49,269 nucleotides of DNA from an uncultured Prevotella sp. (GTDB taxonomy: Bacteria > Bacteroidota > Bacteroidia > Bacteroidales > Bacteroidaceae): assembly GCA_945787895.1 (NCBI GenBank), contig CALZJQ010000006.1, positions 1-49,269 on the forward strand, given 5' to 3'. Of the stretch, positions 14,962 to 23,628 are shown one piece after another. Under the pieces are notes generated by a model. It saw only the letters and a program-made list of their open reading frames with translations. It had not been told where the DNA came from and made no database searches. Numbering within the stretch: position 1 is the stretch's first letter; each line of letters opens with the position of its first letter. The translations under genes were made by a program, and so were the position numbers.

Positions 14962-16935
14962 TTATTTCACAAAAGTTTTCTTGCCGTTCTTGATTCTCAA
15001 GCCACGGTAATCGTCACCAACTTTCTGTCCCTGAATGTTATAACAGTCTTCAGAATATGAAGACGGCGTGGGAATTATTTCCTCAATGCCGGAGGCTGTA
15101 TCGTTGTGTCTGATAAGCCTGACATTGCCGACAAGCATTTCGTTGAAGCCTCCTGACGATTTTGCCACAGCCCATTTCAGGATGTAATTGCCTCCGTCCT
15201 TCAATTCAAAGTCGAGAGAGTAGTCGGTGGTTTTCACGATACGTGAAGATGCGCCGTTCTCAGATATTGTCACTGTCGGCGTTGAGGGCATCTTGGCAAC
15301 GAGTGAGTTGCCTGCCGTAGATACCGTGGCGGTCACGGTAGGTGTACCTTTGTAGCCGACCATGGAGTAGGAGAGCGTGTATTTGCCTGCGTCGAGGTTG
15401 AGGCGGTGGGAAGAATCTTCTCCATAACTGGCATATCCTGCCTGTGATGAGCCGGAACGGAAGTAGAAGGCATAGCGCATGAGCCCTTCGGCGTTGAATC
15501 CCATGATGCGGGGACCCATTCCGTAGTCGCCTGCCTTACGTATATTGCCGGTTTCATCCTTCGCCTGCCATCCTGCGGGAACGCATCCCGAGCCATACAT
15601 ATCGAAGTTGTCAGCAAATACCACCTCATCTTCTGAAGCCTGTTCGGGAAGGTCTGTGCGCGGACTGCTCTTGACATAGATATACGTGTTGACGCTGTAT
15701 GGCGCGAGTGAAACCTTGCTGCTGCTCGTCTCTTCTTCGTAAGTGAGTTCGGATTTCTTGACGTTCTGCGTCTCTGTAGTGACAATCTGCCTTACTCCCT
15801 TTGTCATGAATGGAAGGTCGAGAGTCGTGGTGTAAGTGTCTGCGGTAGGGTTGAGTGCCATTACAATGATGCTGTCGCCGGTGACTGACAGGTAGGCGGA
15901 AGATGAAATCTTGCCCGTGGCGTCGTTCAGGGCGTGCGCGATGCGGGTAGTGCCTGATACATACTTGGCATAATGCGACAGTATCCATCCTCTTTTTGTT
16001 ATGACATTGTTCTGAGTGCCGAACTGTCCATCGCCAAGACAACCATAATAACGCTTCAATGAATAATGCACCCAGGCACTCATATTGGCAAGCATGGCAT
16101 CGTTTACGCTTTTCGCAAAAAGGAATCCGTCGGTCTGCCAGTCTATGTTTGGACCGTCCTTTGCCCCTCCGTTCTCCTGACGCTCGTTAATAAGGAACTC
16201 TGTCATCCATACCTCCTTGCCTTTCTGTGCCGCAAGGGGATAGTCGGAGCCGTCCCAACCGTAGAAATGTCCTCCCACTATATCAAGATTCTTGCAGGCT
16301 TCCTCATCGTTGAGCATTGGCTCATGCAGGTTCTTCGTGAAATGTACGCTCTCAGGTGCAATAATCTTGCACTCTATCTTTGAACCATGCTGACGCAGGA
16401 ACTGCGCCAGTTCCTCTCCTGTCCAATTACAACTCTCGTAAGAGGGACTCCAATCCGGCTCATTCTGTATGGAGACAGCATCTATCTTCAGTCCGTAGCC
16501 TTTCATATATTTATAGTAATCGTTGAGGAAAGTTGCCCAATCACCCCATCGGGATACAAGGAGTTTGCCTCCGTTACCTGTCTGATTATTGTCTTTCCAA
16601 GCAGCCGGAGGCGACCAGGGCGATGCAAAGACAAACGCTCCATACTTCTTGGCACGGCGAATATTGGCTACTCCGCTATTCCAGTAGTTCTTGTTGTTGG
16701 CTATATAGACACGGAGTACAGTCAGTCCGAGCTGGTTGTCTGCCTTGCCAAACAACTTGTCCATCTCTGTATCCGACAGCCAATAACTCCACTGCGGACT
16801 CGGGCTGAAGCCTCCGAAACCTGTCACGTGCTGGTATCTTGTCCTGCTGTCTATCCTGATGCCAGCAGTCTTTTCTGCTCCCATGGATGCAACACACAGC
16901 ATAAGAGCAACGGTTAGTAGTAAAAAATTCTTCAT
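14962..16935 (-). CDS. Secreted GH30 glycoside hydrolase, glucuronoxylanase-like
   Basis: Extracellular or surface glycanase, 657 residues. Signal peptide about 1-19; a (beta/alpha)8 catalytic domain spans about 25-340 with the associated beta domain to about 425. Acid/base E159 lies in SIQNEPDW and nucleophile E246 in VWMTEFLI, the GH30 pair. GFGGFSPSPQW and YESCNWTGEELAQFL resemble subfamily 8, which cuts glucuronoxylan, so xylan is the likely substrate; subfamily is inference. A second beta-sandwich module (about 440-610, DNFDMYGSG onward) may bind carbohydrate. The C-terminus, CYNIQGQKV followed by GLRIKNGKKTFVK, is the tail also found on the GH43 enzyme at 48241. The gene stands apart from the PUL at 36-48 kb. 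Confidence 0.9.
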   Translation of the reverse strand: MKNFLLLTVALMLCVASMGAEKTAGIRIDSRTRYQHVTGFGGFSPSPQWSYWLSDTEMDKLFGKADNQLGLTVLRVYIANNKNYWNSGVANIRRAKKYGAFVFASPWSPPAAWKDNNQTGNGGKLLVSRWGDWATFLNDYYKYMKGYGLKIDAVSIQNEPDWSPSYESCNWTGEELAQFLRQHGSKIECKIIAPESVHFTKNLHEPMLNDEEACKNLDIVGGHFYGWDGSDYPLAAQKGKEVWMTEFLINERQENGGAKDGPNIDWQTDGFLFAKSVNDAMLANMSAWVHYSLKRYYGCLGDGQFGTQNNVITKRGWILSHYAKYVSGTTRIAHALNDATGKISSSAYLSVTGDSIIVMALNPTADTYTTTLDLPFMTKGVRQIVTTETQNVKKSELTYEEETSSSKVSLAPYSVNTYIYVKSSPRTDLPEQASEDEVVFADNFDMYGSGCVPAGWQAKDETGNIRKAGDYGMGPRIMGFNAEGLMRYAFYFRSGSSQAGYASYGEDSSHRLNLDAGKYTLSYSMVGYKGTPTVTATVSTAGNSLVAKMPSTPTVTISENGASSRIVKTTDYSLDFELKDGGNYILKWAVAKSSGGFNEMLVGNVRLIRHNDTASGIEEIIPTPSSYSEDCYNIQGQKVGDDYRGLRIKNGKKTFVK

Positions 16936-16970
16936 TATTGTCTTAGGAATTATATGTACACTTCTGCCTG

Positions 16971-16978
16971 CAAAGATA
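16971..16978 (-). promoter_or_regulatory. Candidate -7 box of the GH30 gene
   Basis: On the minus strand TATCTTTG matches TAnnTTTG, 36 bases before the GH30 start codon. No clear TTTG is found at the -33 distance. Confidence 0.5.
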
Positions 16979-17148
16979 CAAAAAAAATCTCATTCCTAAA
17001 ACATCACGTGTCCGTCACAACGGCAGTTTCAGCCTTTATGGTATTTTCGCTCAACTTTCTGGTACATATCACCAAATCCTCACATGGCAATTCCCTATCA
17101 CATCCGCTGCCACACACCCCTACCTGAGACAGAAAAAACTTGTCAAGG

Positions 17149-17859
17149 TTACGTTTCCGCAAGTCCCTGCATGACCTGTTGCATAGTCTCAAGCATCGTA
17201 TTCATATTCTCGGGACTACGGCAGACAGCAAGGAACAACTCGTTAAGGTCCATATCATCAGGCGTTTCTACAGGACTATTGTGCATGAGTGTCTGCATAT
17301 TATCTACCAGCAGACGGTAGATGCACACCACATTCATCTGTTTTTCATGTGCTTTTACAGCTTTCCTTCCCGACTGATAACCTCGAATGACTGCCATGAC
17401 AAGTGCTCTGATGGCAGTTTTCTCTTCTATTTTGCCTGCCATGAGTGGACACATCTCTTCGTTTATTACTTCAAAATATTCCTCTTTCGTCATCACGTGA
17501 CCTGCAAGTATGGCATAGAAATTACGTCGGTACTCGTCAGCCATGAGCTGGAAAAGCTGGTCGGTACGGCAGGCATGCTTCATCATCGTCATTGCGTCAA
17601 GGCTGGTTGGGTCAGCTTCACGCAAGCGTTTCTCAAGGAGGTCGGGTGAGGAATAGTTGACTATTGCGAGAGCATCAAAGACGCTTTCATAGAGATACTG
17701 TGCCACTTCACCGTAATGTTCGAGCAACAGTTGCTTCATCTGCCTCGGCTCTACCTCCTGCGGCCTGTCGGAAAGGGGCAGGCTGCCCTCTACAATTCCT
17801 TCGACAAAGGCTGAGAAGAAAGCTCTTACAATGGCTGGGGTTATTCTTGGTGAGTTCAT
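17149..17859 (-). CDS. Helical protein of unknown function
   Basis: No family recognised. The 236 residues are almost entirely amphipathic helix, without signal peptide or membrane segments, so it is probably cytoplasmic. It shows no DNA-binding motif at the N-terminus; the general helical layout recalls the ligand-binding part of TetR-type regulators, but no helix-turn-helix precedes it. It is followed downstream by a 213-bp gap before the GH30 start, and lies 62 bases downstream of the BASS transporter gene on the same strand, so the two may be co-transcribed. The start is the ATG at 17859, giving MNSPRITPAIVRAFF. Confidence 0.78.
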   Translation of the reverse strand: MNSPRITPAIVRAFFSAFVEGIVEGSLPLSDRPQEVEPRQMKQLLLEHYGEVAQYLYESVFDALAIVNYSSPDLLEKRLREADPTSLDAMTMMKHACRTDQLFQLMADEYRRNFYAILAGHVMTKEEYFEVINEEMCPLMAGKIEEKTAIRALVMAVIRGYQSGRKAVKAHEKQMNVVCIYRLLVDNMQTLMHNSPVETPDDMDLNELFLAVCRSPENMNTMLETMQQVMQGLAET

Positions 17860-17921
17860 TTGTATGTTTCTGTCTATGTGTCTCTTATTGCGAAATCATG
17901 TAATTACTGCGGTGCGTCTTG

Positions 17922-18791
17922 TCATTGAGCCGTCACTTCTCTCCCGATGCTTCTTTTTATGAAGCCTACATATAGGAGCAGGACGACGTTCATCATCAGG
18001 GCGTAGATGATGGCAGGGATGGCGATGCGTCCGTCATTGAAGACGTAGGGGCTTGATGCTATCGCTATTGCCTGTGCCGCATTCTGCATTCCTACTTCAA
18101 TGATAATGGTCCTTCTTACGGTCTGCTTCAGCCTGAAGACCATACATCCGAGCAATGCGATGATGATGGCAAGGAGAATGAGTGACGTTGTCACGAAGCC
18201 GAGGGTGGAAATATGTGAGGCTATCGTGGTGCGATGCTGGAGGAAGAAGACTGCTGCGAGAAACATGAGTGCAGGGAAAGCACACTTCGTAAGCACTTTT
18301 TCTGTCTTTTCAGCCACCCGGGGAAGGTATTTCCTGACTGTTATTCCGGCAACTATCGGTACAAGCATGGTGAAGGCATTCTGTACCAGAAGGTTGCCTA
18401 CTGGCAGGCTTATGCCTGAGGCTTCCCCTACGTGTGCCGTCACCCATCCTAATATGAGAGGTATCGTGAAAAGCGTCACCACCGAACTGAGTGCCGTAAG
18501 CGACACGGACAGGGCTACGTCGCCCTTAGCGAGCATCGAGAAGACATTGCTTGACGAGCCGCCCGGCGAACAAGCAACGAGAACGAGTCCGATATAAAAC
18601 AGCGCAGGGAGGGAAAAGCCTTCTGCCAGTGCCACAGCTACTGCCGGAAGTACCAATATCTGCCCGGTGAGTCCTATGAGAACAGGCTTCGGCCGCCTGA
18701 ATACAAGAAGGAAATCGGCTGCCTTCAGAGTCAGTCCGAGGTCGAACATCAGCAGGGTAAGGATAGGAAGAACTATAAAGATGGTATTCAT
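17922..18791 (-). CDS. Bile acid:sodium symporter (BASS) family transporter
   Basis: Inner-membrane sodium-coupled carrier for organic anions, 289 residues with nine or ten hydrophobic segments. The motif LVACSPGGSSSNVFSMLAKGD (in parts: ACSPGGSSSNV, FSMLAKGD) is the conserved family signature, and the second crossing region VEVGMQNAAQAIAIA-like (EVGMQNAAQAIAIASS) is also present. Bacterial members often move pantoate, other keto acids or bile salts; substrate is not decidable here. The gene is preceded by a long family-A hairpin and palindrome region (18795-18992) and followed by the unknown helical protein on the same strand. Confidence 0.92.
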   Translation of the reverse strand: MNTIFIVLPILTLLMFDLGLTLKAADFLLVFRRPKPVLIGLTGQILVLPAVAVALAEGFSLPALFYIGLVLVACSPGGSSSNVFSMLAKGDVALSVSLTALSSVVTLFTIPLILGWVTAHVGEASGISLPVGNLLVQNAFTMLVPIVAGITVRKYLPRVAEKTEKVLTKCAFPALMFLAAVFFLQHRTTIASHISTLGFVTTSLILLAIIIALLGCMVFRLKQTVRRTIIIEVGMQNAAQAIAIASSPYVFNDGRIAIPAIIYALMMNVVLLLYVGFIKRSIGREVTAQ

Positions 18792-18794
18792 TCA

Positions 18795-18992
18795 GTTTTT
18801 GTTGTTTAGTTGTTTTGTTGTTTAGTTGTTTAGGTCGTATGTTATTCGACCAGGTCGAAGAATACCGTTTGTTTAGTTGTTTGTCTGTTTTGTTGTTTAG
18901 TTGTCTTGTTATTTTATTGATAGAAATCGACTCCATTGCGAAGACAAACAACTAAACCCCCAAACAACTAAACCCCCAAACAACAAGACAAC
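18795..18992. repeat. Long family-A intergenic hairpin with an inner palindrome
   Basis: Left arm units GTTGTTTAGTTGTTTTGTTG (18801-18820 and again after 18870) and right arm units CAAACAACTAAACCCCCAAA (from 18945) are complementary over most of their length. The left arm is interrupted by ATTCGACCAGGTCGAAGAAT (18844-18863), whose core TTCGACC-A-GGTCGAA also occurs near 23128. It fills the gap between two minus-strand genes. Confidence 0.7.
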
Positions 18993-19010
18993 AGAGGCAC
19001 CATACAGGCC

Positions 19011-19622
19011 TCATTCAAAAGTCTTAAATTTGTATCCCTCGCTTTTCATCCATTCGATTGACTCAGGTAAGGCAGTCTTCAGTTTGTCAATGCTCTTCAG
19101 GGAGTCATGGAATGTGATGATGGAACCATTCCTCGTATATGTCTTCACGTTGTTTACTACGTCCTCTGCTGTGAGGAGTCTTGAGTAGTCACGTGTCACC
19201 AGGTCCCACATCACGATGGTATATTTCCGCTTTAGCCAAAGGTATGCAGGAATACGCATCCATCCGTGAGGTGGACGGAAGTAATGGGAGTGAATCAGTT
19301 CGTTTGCCTTGTTTACGTTTTTTACGTAAGTATCAAGGCGATGTCTGATATTTCCGAGGTGATTGAATGTGTGGTTGCCCACCAGATGTCCGTCATCCAG
19401 TATTCTCTGATAAAGCTCAGGGTACTTTCTTACATTGTCACCGACGACAAAGAAGGTCGCCTTGACACCATATTTTTTCAGAGTATCGAGAATAAAAGGA
19501 GTCGATTCGGGTATGGGACCGTCGTCAAAGGTCAGATATACCGAATGCTCTTTGGCGTCCATGCGCCAAAGAGCTTTCGGGTATAGCCATCGCAACCACA
19601 TTGTAGGTTGTTCGATAATCAT
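19011..19622 (-). CDS. Polysaccharide deacetylase (NodB-homology) family protein
   Basis: Metal-dependent deacetylase of about 203 residues. The NodB blocks are clear: TFDDGP (motif 1 with the catalytic and metal-binding aspartates), HTFNH (motif 2 metal-binding histidines) and RPPHG (motif 3). No signal peptide is seen; the N-terminus WLRWLYPKALWRM is hydrophobic and could associate with the membrane. The frame stays open to 19682, but that extension translates a G/T-rich repeat (19626-19660), so I place the start at ATG 19622 (MIIEQPTMWLRW); ATG 19601 is an alternative. It lies downstream of the DUF2723 gene, on the same strand, and may modify the cell envelope. Confidence 0.9.
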   Translation of the reverse strand: MIIEQPTMWLRWLYPKALWRMDAKEHSVYLTFDDGPIPESTPFILDTLKKYGVKATFFVVGDNVRKYPELYQRILDDGHLVGNHTFNHLGNIRHRLDTYVKNVNKANELIHSHYFRPPHGWMRIPAYLWLKRKYTIVMWDLVTRDYSRLLTAEDVVNNVKTYTRNGSIITFHDSLKSIDKLKTALPESIEWMKSEGYKFKTFE

Positions 19623-19625
19623 ACA

Positions 19626-19692
19626 TGTCTGGTTGTGGGTTTTGGGTTGTGGGTTTTGTGTTGTGGTACCTACCTGAAACAAAAACCCCTAC
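19626..19692. repeat. Short G/T-rich tandem repeat (GGTTGTGGGTTTTG)
   Basis: GGTTGTGGGTTTTGGGTTGT (19630-19649) repeats a 14-base unit nearly twice, and a weak complementary arm (AAACAAAAACCCCTACC, 19677-19693) follows. It resembles the other intergenic families in architecture and sits between the deacetylase start and the DUF2723 stop. Confidence 0.5.
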
Positions 19693-19695
19693 CTG

Positions 19696-22600
19696 TCATT
19701 CATCTCCTGCGAGCCTGCCGCCACGACCACGATAAGCATCTACCAACTGTTGGAATGACGGGTATAACTTCGTGGTCATTGCTTCATCATACTTGTAGGT
19801 GATGGCGAGGAGATTCTGCATTACATAGAAATGATACATACATTCGCGCTGTGACTGGAAGAAACGATTCTGGTTGAGTGACATATACCACTTGATGTAC
19901 TGCATGGAATTGTTCCACATAGCCTCAAACGCTTCCTTTGCCTTTGTCTTCTGACCGAGCAGGAAATAAGCCTCCAGATATTCCGGACCGCCGGCAATAT
20001 ATGTCAAAGGAACATTGTAAGTAGGCATTTGCTTCTCTACGTAAGCGAGACACTTTGCAGCCTTGTCCTTCTTGCCTTCCTCAATGAGTTTCATTATGAG
20101 GCGGCCGAAGAGGCGGCGATGAGTATAACACATTCGCATTACAGTCTCATCGATGTAAAGTCCCGGCTTGTCGAGTCCTCCAAACTTAAACCTGTTCATC
20201 ACGACGTCATAGGAGCGGTCAGCGTCGAAGTTTGTGGAATCGTTTGTAGCAAACGGAGTGATGCGGTTGACCAGACCCTCCTGTATGAAGTTCTCACCGA
20301 GGTTCATGAAGTTTTCTGCACCTACGGTAGCAGCGACATAGAGCGGACGAGTCCAGTTGGCATTGTTTATCATCTCAAGCATCATGAGGTCGTTCTTGTA
20401 GAGGGCTGTCTTGCCTGTGAGCGAGACAGCCATCTTTTCAGGTATCTCCATGCCGGCAGGAATCTTCATTCCGCTCTTGAGGATGGCGTTTCTGTCGATT
20501 GTGACATAGACGGTATCGGTAGGAATGCAGTGCATTTCACCTTCTCCTCCGCGTACCCAGTACTTCATGATGTTGGTAAGGTTAAACGGATCATTGCCAT
20601 ACTGCCGTGCAGCCTCTTCGGGGTTTTCCTCATAGTAGCTGAGAAGCTGTTCCTTGAGACCCGGTTCTACGGTGATGTATTCATTCGTACCGGAGCAGTA
20701 GTCGATACGTTTCCATGTAATAGGCAATGCAGGAGAGTCGTATGCAGGGCGTACCATCTGGTCGATGTACCAGTCAGTCTGGAGATATGAGAGGTTGCAG
20801 ACACGAGCATCTGTGCCTACTCCTTCTACATCTTGGTTGTACCAGAGGGGGAAGGTGTCGTTGTCTCCGTTGGTGAAGATGATAGGGTTAGTGCCTTTCT
20901 GCATAGAGTTGAGATAATTCTGACCGAAATCACGGCAGGTATAGCGTCCTGAACGGTCGTGATCATCCCAAGTCTGCGATGCCATTTGTATAGGAACGAG
21001 CAGTGCAACGGCTCCTATTACGCCTGCAACGACAAGGTTTTCTTTCTTTGTGAGATAACGGAATACCATGTTGATGATGGCTGCTACGCCCATACCACAC
21101 CATATAGAGAATGCATAGAAAGAACCAGCATAGGCATAATCACGCTCACGAGGCTGCAAAGGAGTCTGGTTGAGGTATATGACAATGGCAAGTCCTGTCA
21201 TGAAGAAGAGGAAGAAAACAACCCAGAATTGTTGTATTCCTTTCTTTCCCTCTTTGCCTTTCTTGCGGTTGATGCTGTCGGAATAAGCCTGCCAGAAGAG
21301 ACCTATGAGTCCGAGAAGCAGTGGCAAACAATAGAAAACGTTATGTCCCTTGTTGTTCTTCAAGTCATCAGGCAGTTTGCTCTGATCACCGAGCATGGCA
21401 TTGTCGATGAAAGGAATACCTGTAATCCAGTTGCCTTTTTCCAGTTCGCCATGTCCCTGAATGTCATTCTGACGACCGGCAAAGTTCCACATGAAGTATC
21501 GCCAATACATAAAGTTGCATTGGTAAGAGAGGAAGAAGCGCAGGTTCTCCCATTGTGTTGGCATATTGATTGTCAAAGCCTGACCACAGCGGTCGTAATC
21601 GACGGGGTATGTATCAATACCTCCCATCCAGTCTTGATAAGCCTTTTGGTGGTTTTCTTCGGAACTGTGCATACGTGGGAAGAGCATATTTTGAGCATAC
21701 ACGTATGAATCCTTTGTGCGAACTACGAAATATTTGTCTTTTTCGTTAGGGTCTTTCTTTTCTACACGCTGGATTATCGGTGCTCCCTTCTTCTGAACAG
21801 GGCGACAGTAATCACCTTCTGGCACGAGTTTTACCTGTGAACAGTATGCTTGTCCATAGAGAAGTGGACGGTCGCCATACTGATCACGGCTAAGGTAGTT
21901 GCCGAGTGTGAAGATATCCTCTGGTGAATTCTGGTCCATTGGTGGGTTGGCAGACGAGCGAACTACCGTTATTGCGTATGTGGAATAGCCTATCATGAGC
22001 ATAAGCATACATGTGAGGGCGGTATTCTTGATGCGTGAGGTGACGTAATATGCCTTCGTCTTCTTGTCTTTCAGCTGCAGGAGGAAGTAGAGCGCAGCGA
22101 GCACTACTATTCCAATGAAGAAGGCGGACCATCCGAATCCGTAGAAAGGAATGCCGAGCATTGCTATGGAGAGGAGGAAAGAGACGTTGATGCGCCTGTC
22201 GTTCTTGTCCGTATAGCTCTCATAGATTGCCCATACTACGGTGGCAATGAGGAGGAATATGTAGATTATCTCACCCGTGTTGAATGGCATTCCGAGGTCA
22301 TTTACAAAGAACCATTCAAACCATCCGCCGACAGTGATGATGCCGGGCACTACGCCGTAGAGCACTGCAGCGACGATAATGCCGCTCATAAGGAGGGCAA
22401 GCAGCGAACCTTTCAGGTCGGCATTGGGATATTTCTTGTAATAGAAGACAAGGACTATGGCAGGTATGCAGAGCAGGTTGAGCAGGTGTACTCCGATAGA
22501 CAAGCCTGTCATGTATGCTATGAGTACGAGCCAGCGGTCGGAATGCGGTTCGTCAGCGTGGTCTTCCCATTTCAGAATGAGCCAGAATACTACGGCAGTG

Positions 22601-23058
22601 AAGGCACTGGAGTAAGCATATACCTCTCCTTCTACGGCAGAAAACCAGAAGGTATCGCTGAATGTGTAGATGAGTGCGCCGACAAGACCGGATGCTTCTA
22701 TGGCTATCATCTTGGAAGGTGTCAGTTCATCCCACGAGTTGATGAGGAGACGACGGACAAGATGCGTGATAGTCCAGAAGAGGAATAGGATACATGTCGC
22801 AGATAACAATGCGCTCATAGTGTTCACCATGCGTGCTACGTCAGAGGGGTCGCTTGCGAACTGCGAGAAGAGATTGGCTGTAAGCATGAAGAAAGGCGCG
22901 CCCGGCGGGTGACCTACTTCGAGTTTGTAGCCTGTGGTAATAAACTCAGGACAGTCCCAGAAGGATGCTGTCGGCTCAATGGTAGAGCAATATACGAAGG
23001 CGGCAACGAAGAATGCTACCCAGCCGAGTACATTGTCTATCAGTCTGTACTGTTTCAT
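19696..23058 (-). CDS. DUF2723-family giant membrane protein, GT-C-like
   Basis: Large integral membrane protein, 1120 residues. The N-terminal region matches the DUF2723 pattern, seen in FVYCSTIEPTASFWDCPEFI and KLEVGHPPGAPFFML, with about twelve membrane segments to residue 720. A soluble part of about 400 residues follows, with helical repeats near the end (GKKDKAAKCLAYVEKQMP) that look TPR-like. The family is distantly related to protein O-mannosyltransferase-type GT-C enzymes, where an early acidic residue (here the D in SFWDCPEF) is catalytic. A lipid-linked-sugar transferase acting at the outer face of the inner membrane is plausible but unproven. It begins 129 bases after the YqaA gene and ends 73 bases before the deacetylase start, suggesting an envelope-glycan context. 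Confidence 0.9.
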   Translation of the reverse strand: MKQYRLIDNVLGWVAFFVAAFVYCSTIEPTASFWDCPEFITTGYKLEVGHPPGAPFFMLTANLFSQFASDPSDVARMVNTMSALLSATCILFLFWTITHLVRRLLINSWDELTPSKMIAIEASGLVGALIYTFSDTFWFSAVEGEVYAYSSAFTAVVFWLILKWEDHADEPHSDRWLVLIAYMTGLSIGVHLLNLLCIPAIVLVFYYKKYPNADLKGSLLALLMSGIIVAAVLYGVVPGIITVGGWFEWFFVNDLGMPFNTGEIIYIFLLIATVVWAIYESYTDKNDRRINVSFLLSIAMLGIPFYGFGWSAFFIGIVVLAALYFLLQLKDKKTKAYYVTSRIKNTALTCMLMLMIGYSTYAITVVRSSANPPMDQNSPEDIFTLGNYLSRDQYGDRPLLYGQAYCSQVKLVPEGDYCRPVQKKGAPIIQRVEKKDPNEKDKYFVVRTKDSYVYAQNMLFPRMHSSEENHQKAYQDWMGGIDTYPVDYDRCGQALTINMPTQWENLRFFLSYQCNFMYWRYFMWNFAGRQNDIQGHGELEKGNWITGIPFIDNAMLGDQSKLPDDLKNNKGHNVFYCLPLLLGLIGLFWQAYSDSINRKKGKEGKKGIQQFWVVFFLFFMTGLAIVIYLNQTPLQPRERDYAYAGSFYAFSIWCGMGVAAIINMVFRYLTKKENLVVAGVIGAVALLVPIQMASQTWDDHDRSGRYTCRDFGQNYLNSMQKGTNPIIFTNGDNDTFPLWYNQDVEGVGTDARVCNLSYLQTDWYIDQMVRPAYDSPALPITWKRIDYCSGTNEYITVEPGLKEQLLSYYEENPEEAARQYGNDPFNLTNIMKYWVRGGEGEMHCIPTDTVYVTIDRNAILKSGMKIPAGMEIPEKMAVSLTGKTALYKNDLMMLEMINNANWTRPLYVAATVGAENFMNLGENFIQEGLVNRITPFATNDSTNFDADRSYDVVMNRFKFGGLDKPGLYIDETVMRMCYTHRRLFGRLIMKLIEEGKKDKAAKCLAYVEKQMPTYNVPLTYIAGGPEYLEAYFLLGQKTKAKEAFEAMWNNSMQYIKWYMSLNQNRFFQSQRECMYHFYVMQNLLAITYKYDEAMTTKLYPSFQQLVDAYRGRGGRLAGDE

Positions 23059-23117
23059 TTGATTTGAATTTATTATTTGTTGTTATCGTTTTTTCTTTCT
23101 TTTCTTTCTTCTTTGTG

Positions 23118-23138
23118 CACTTCGACCTGGTCGAAGTG
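23118..23138. promoter_or_regulatory. 21-base palindrome CACTTCGACC-T-GGTCGAAGTG
   Basis: Perfect 10+1+10 inverted repeat located 60 bases before the DUF2723 start codon. The inner 15 bases TTCGACC(A/T)GGTCGAA occur also at 18845-18859 ahead of the BASS gene region. It may be an operator, a transcript hairpin or a dispersed repeat; the sequence alone does not decide. Confidence 0.6.
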
Positions 23139-23187
23139 TACCATTTTTTCTTCCCTTTCCCTCGGCGGTGATTGCCTTCCCAGGGTG

Positions 23188-23628
23188 TCAGTGCCAGATA
23201 AAGGGGGCTGCAATTATGGCATACCTCATGACCTTTCCGAGCGTGATGCTTGTCAATGTGATGGCTATGTTGGCGCGCATCAGTCCGAGGAGAATGCTTA
23301 TTGCGCTGCCGAGTATGGGCAGGAAGGCGAAGAAGCCCATCCATGCTCCGTGACCTCCCATAAACCGCTGTGCCCTGTCGAGACTTTCCTTCTTCACGTG
23401 CAGGTAGCGTTCTATCCAGTCAAGGCGTCCCATGCGTCCTACGCCATAGTTGAACATCGACCCTGCCACATTGCCAATGGAGGCTGTGACGACGAGTTCC
23501 CAAGGGTCAACTCCTGCTGCAAGCATGGCAAGCATGACGGCTTCACTGGAGAAAGGGAATACGCTGCCTGCGATGAAGGAGGCTATGAGCATTCCGAAAG
23601 GACCGTATTCTATGAGGTAGTCGAGCAT
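23188..23628 (-). CDS. YqaA/VTT-domain (SNARE-associated, DedA-like) membrane protein
   Basis: Small inner-membrane protein, 146 residues, of the VTT/DedA superfamily. It begins with LIEYGPFGMLIASFIAGSVFPFSSEAVMLAMLAAG, visible in parts such as AGSVFPFSSEAVML, where the acidic residue after FPFSS is conserved in YqaA proteins. GNVAGSMFNYGVGR and the RFMGGHGAWMGFFAFLPILGS loop are also typical. DedA-superfamily members take part in lipid carrier or phospholipid flipping, but the role of the YqaA branch is not settled. The start codon overlaps the stop of the preceding gene (TAATG), so the two are translationally coupled. Confidence 0.9.
   Translation of the reverse strand: MLDYLIEYGPFGMLIASFIAGSVFPFSSEAVMLAMLAAGVDPWELVVTASIGNVAGSMFNYGVGRMGRLDWIERYLHVKKESLDRAQRFMGGHGAWMGFFAFLPILGSAISILLGLMRANIAITLTSITLGKVMRYAIIAAPFIWH

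Noticed and set aside
19623-19682. N-terminal extension of the deacetylase to 19682.
   Set aside because: The added residues translate a G/T-rich intergenic repeat and show no homology-like pattern.
20029-21708. Plus-strand frames of about 250 residues opposite the DUF2723 gene.
   Set aside because: They are antisense to a gene with strong membrane and family features, and their peptides have no signal or domain pattern.
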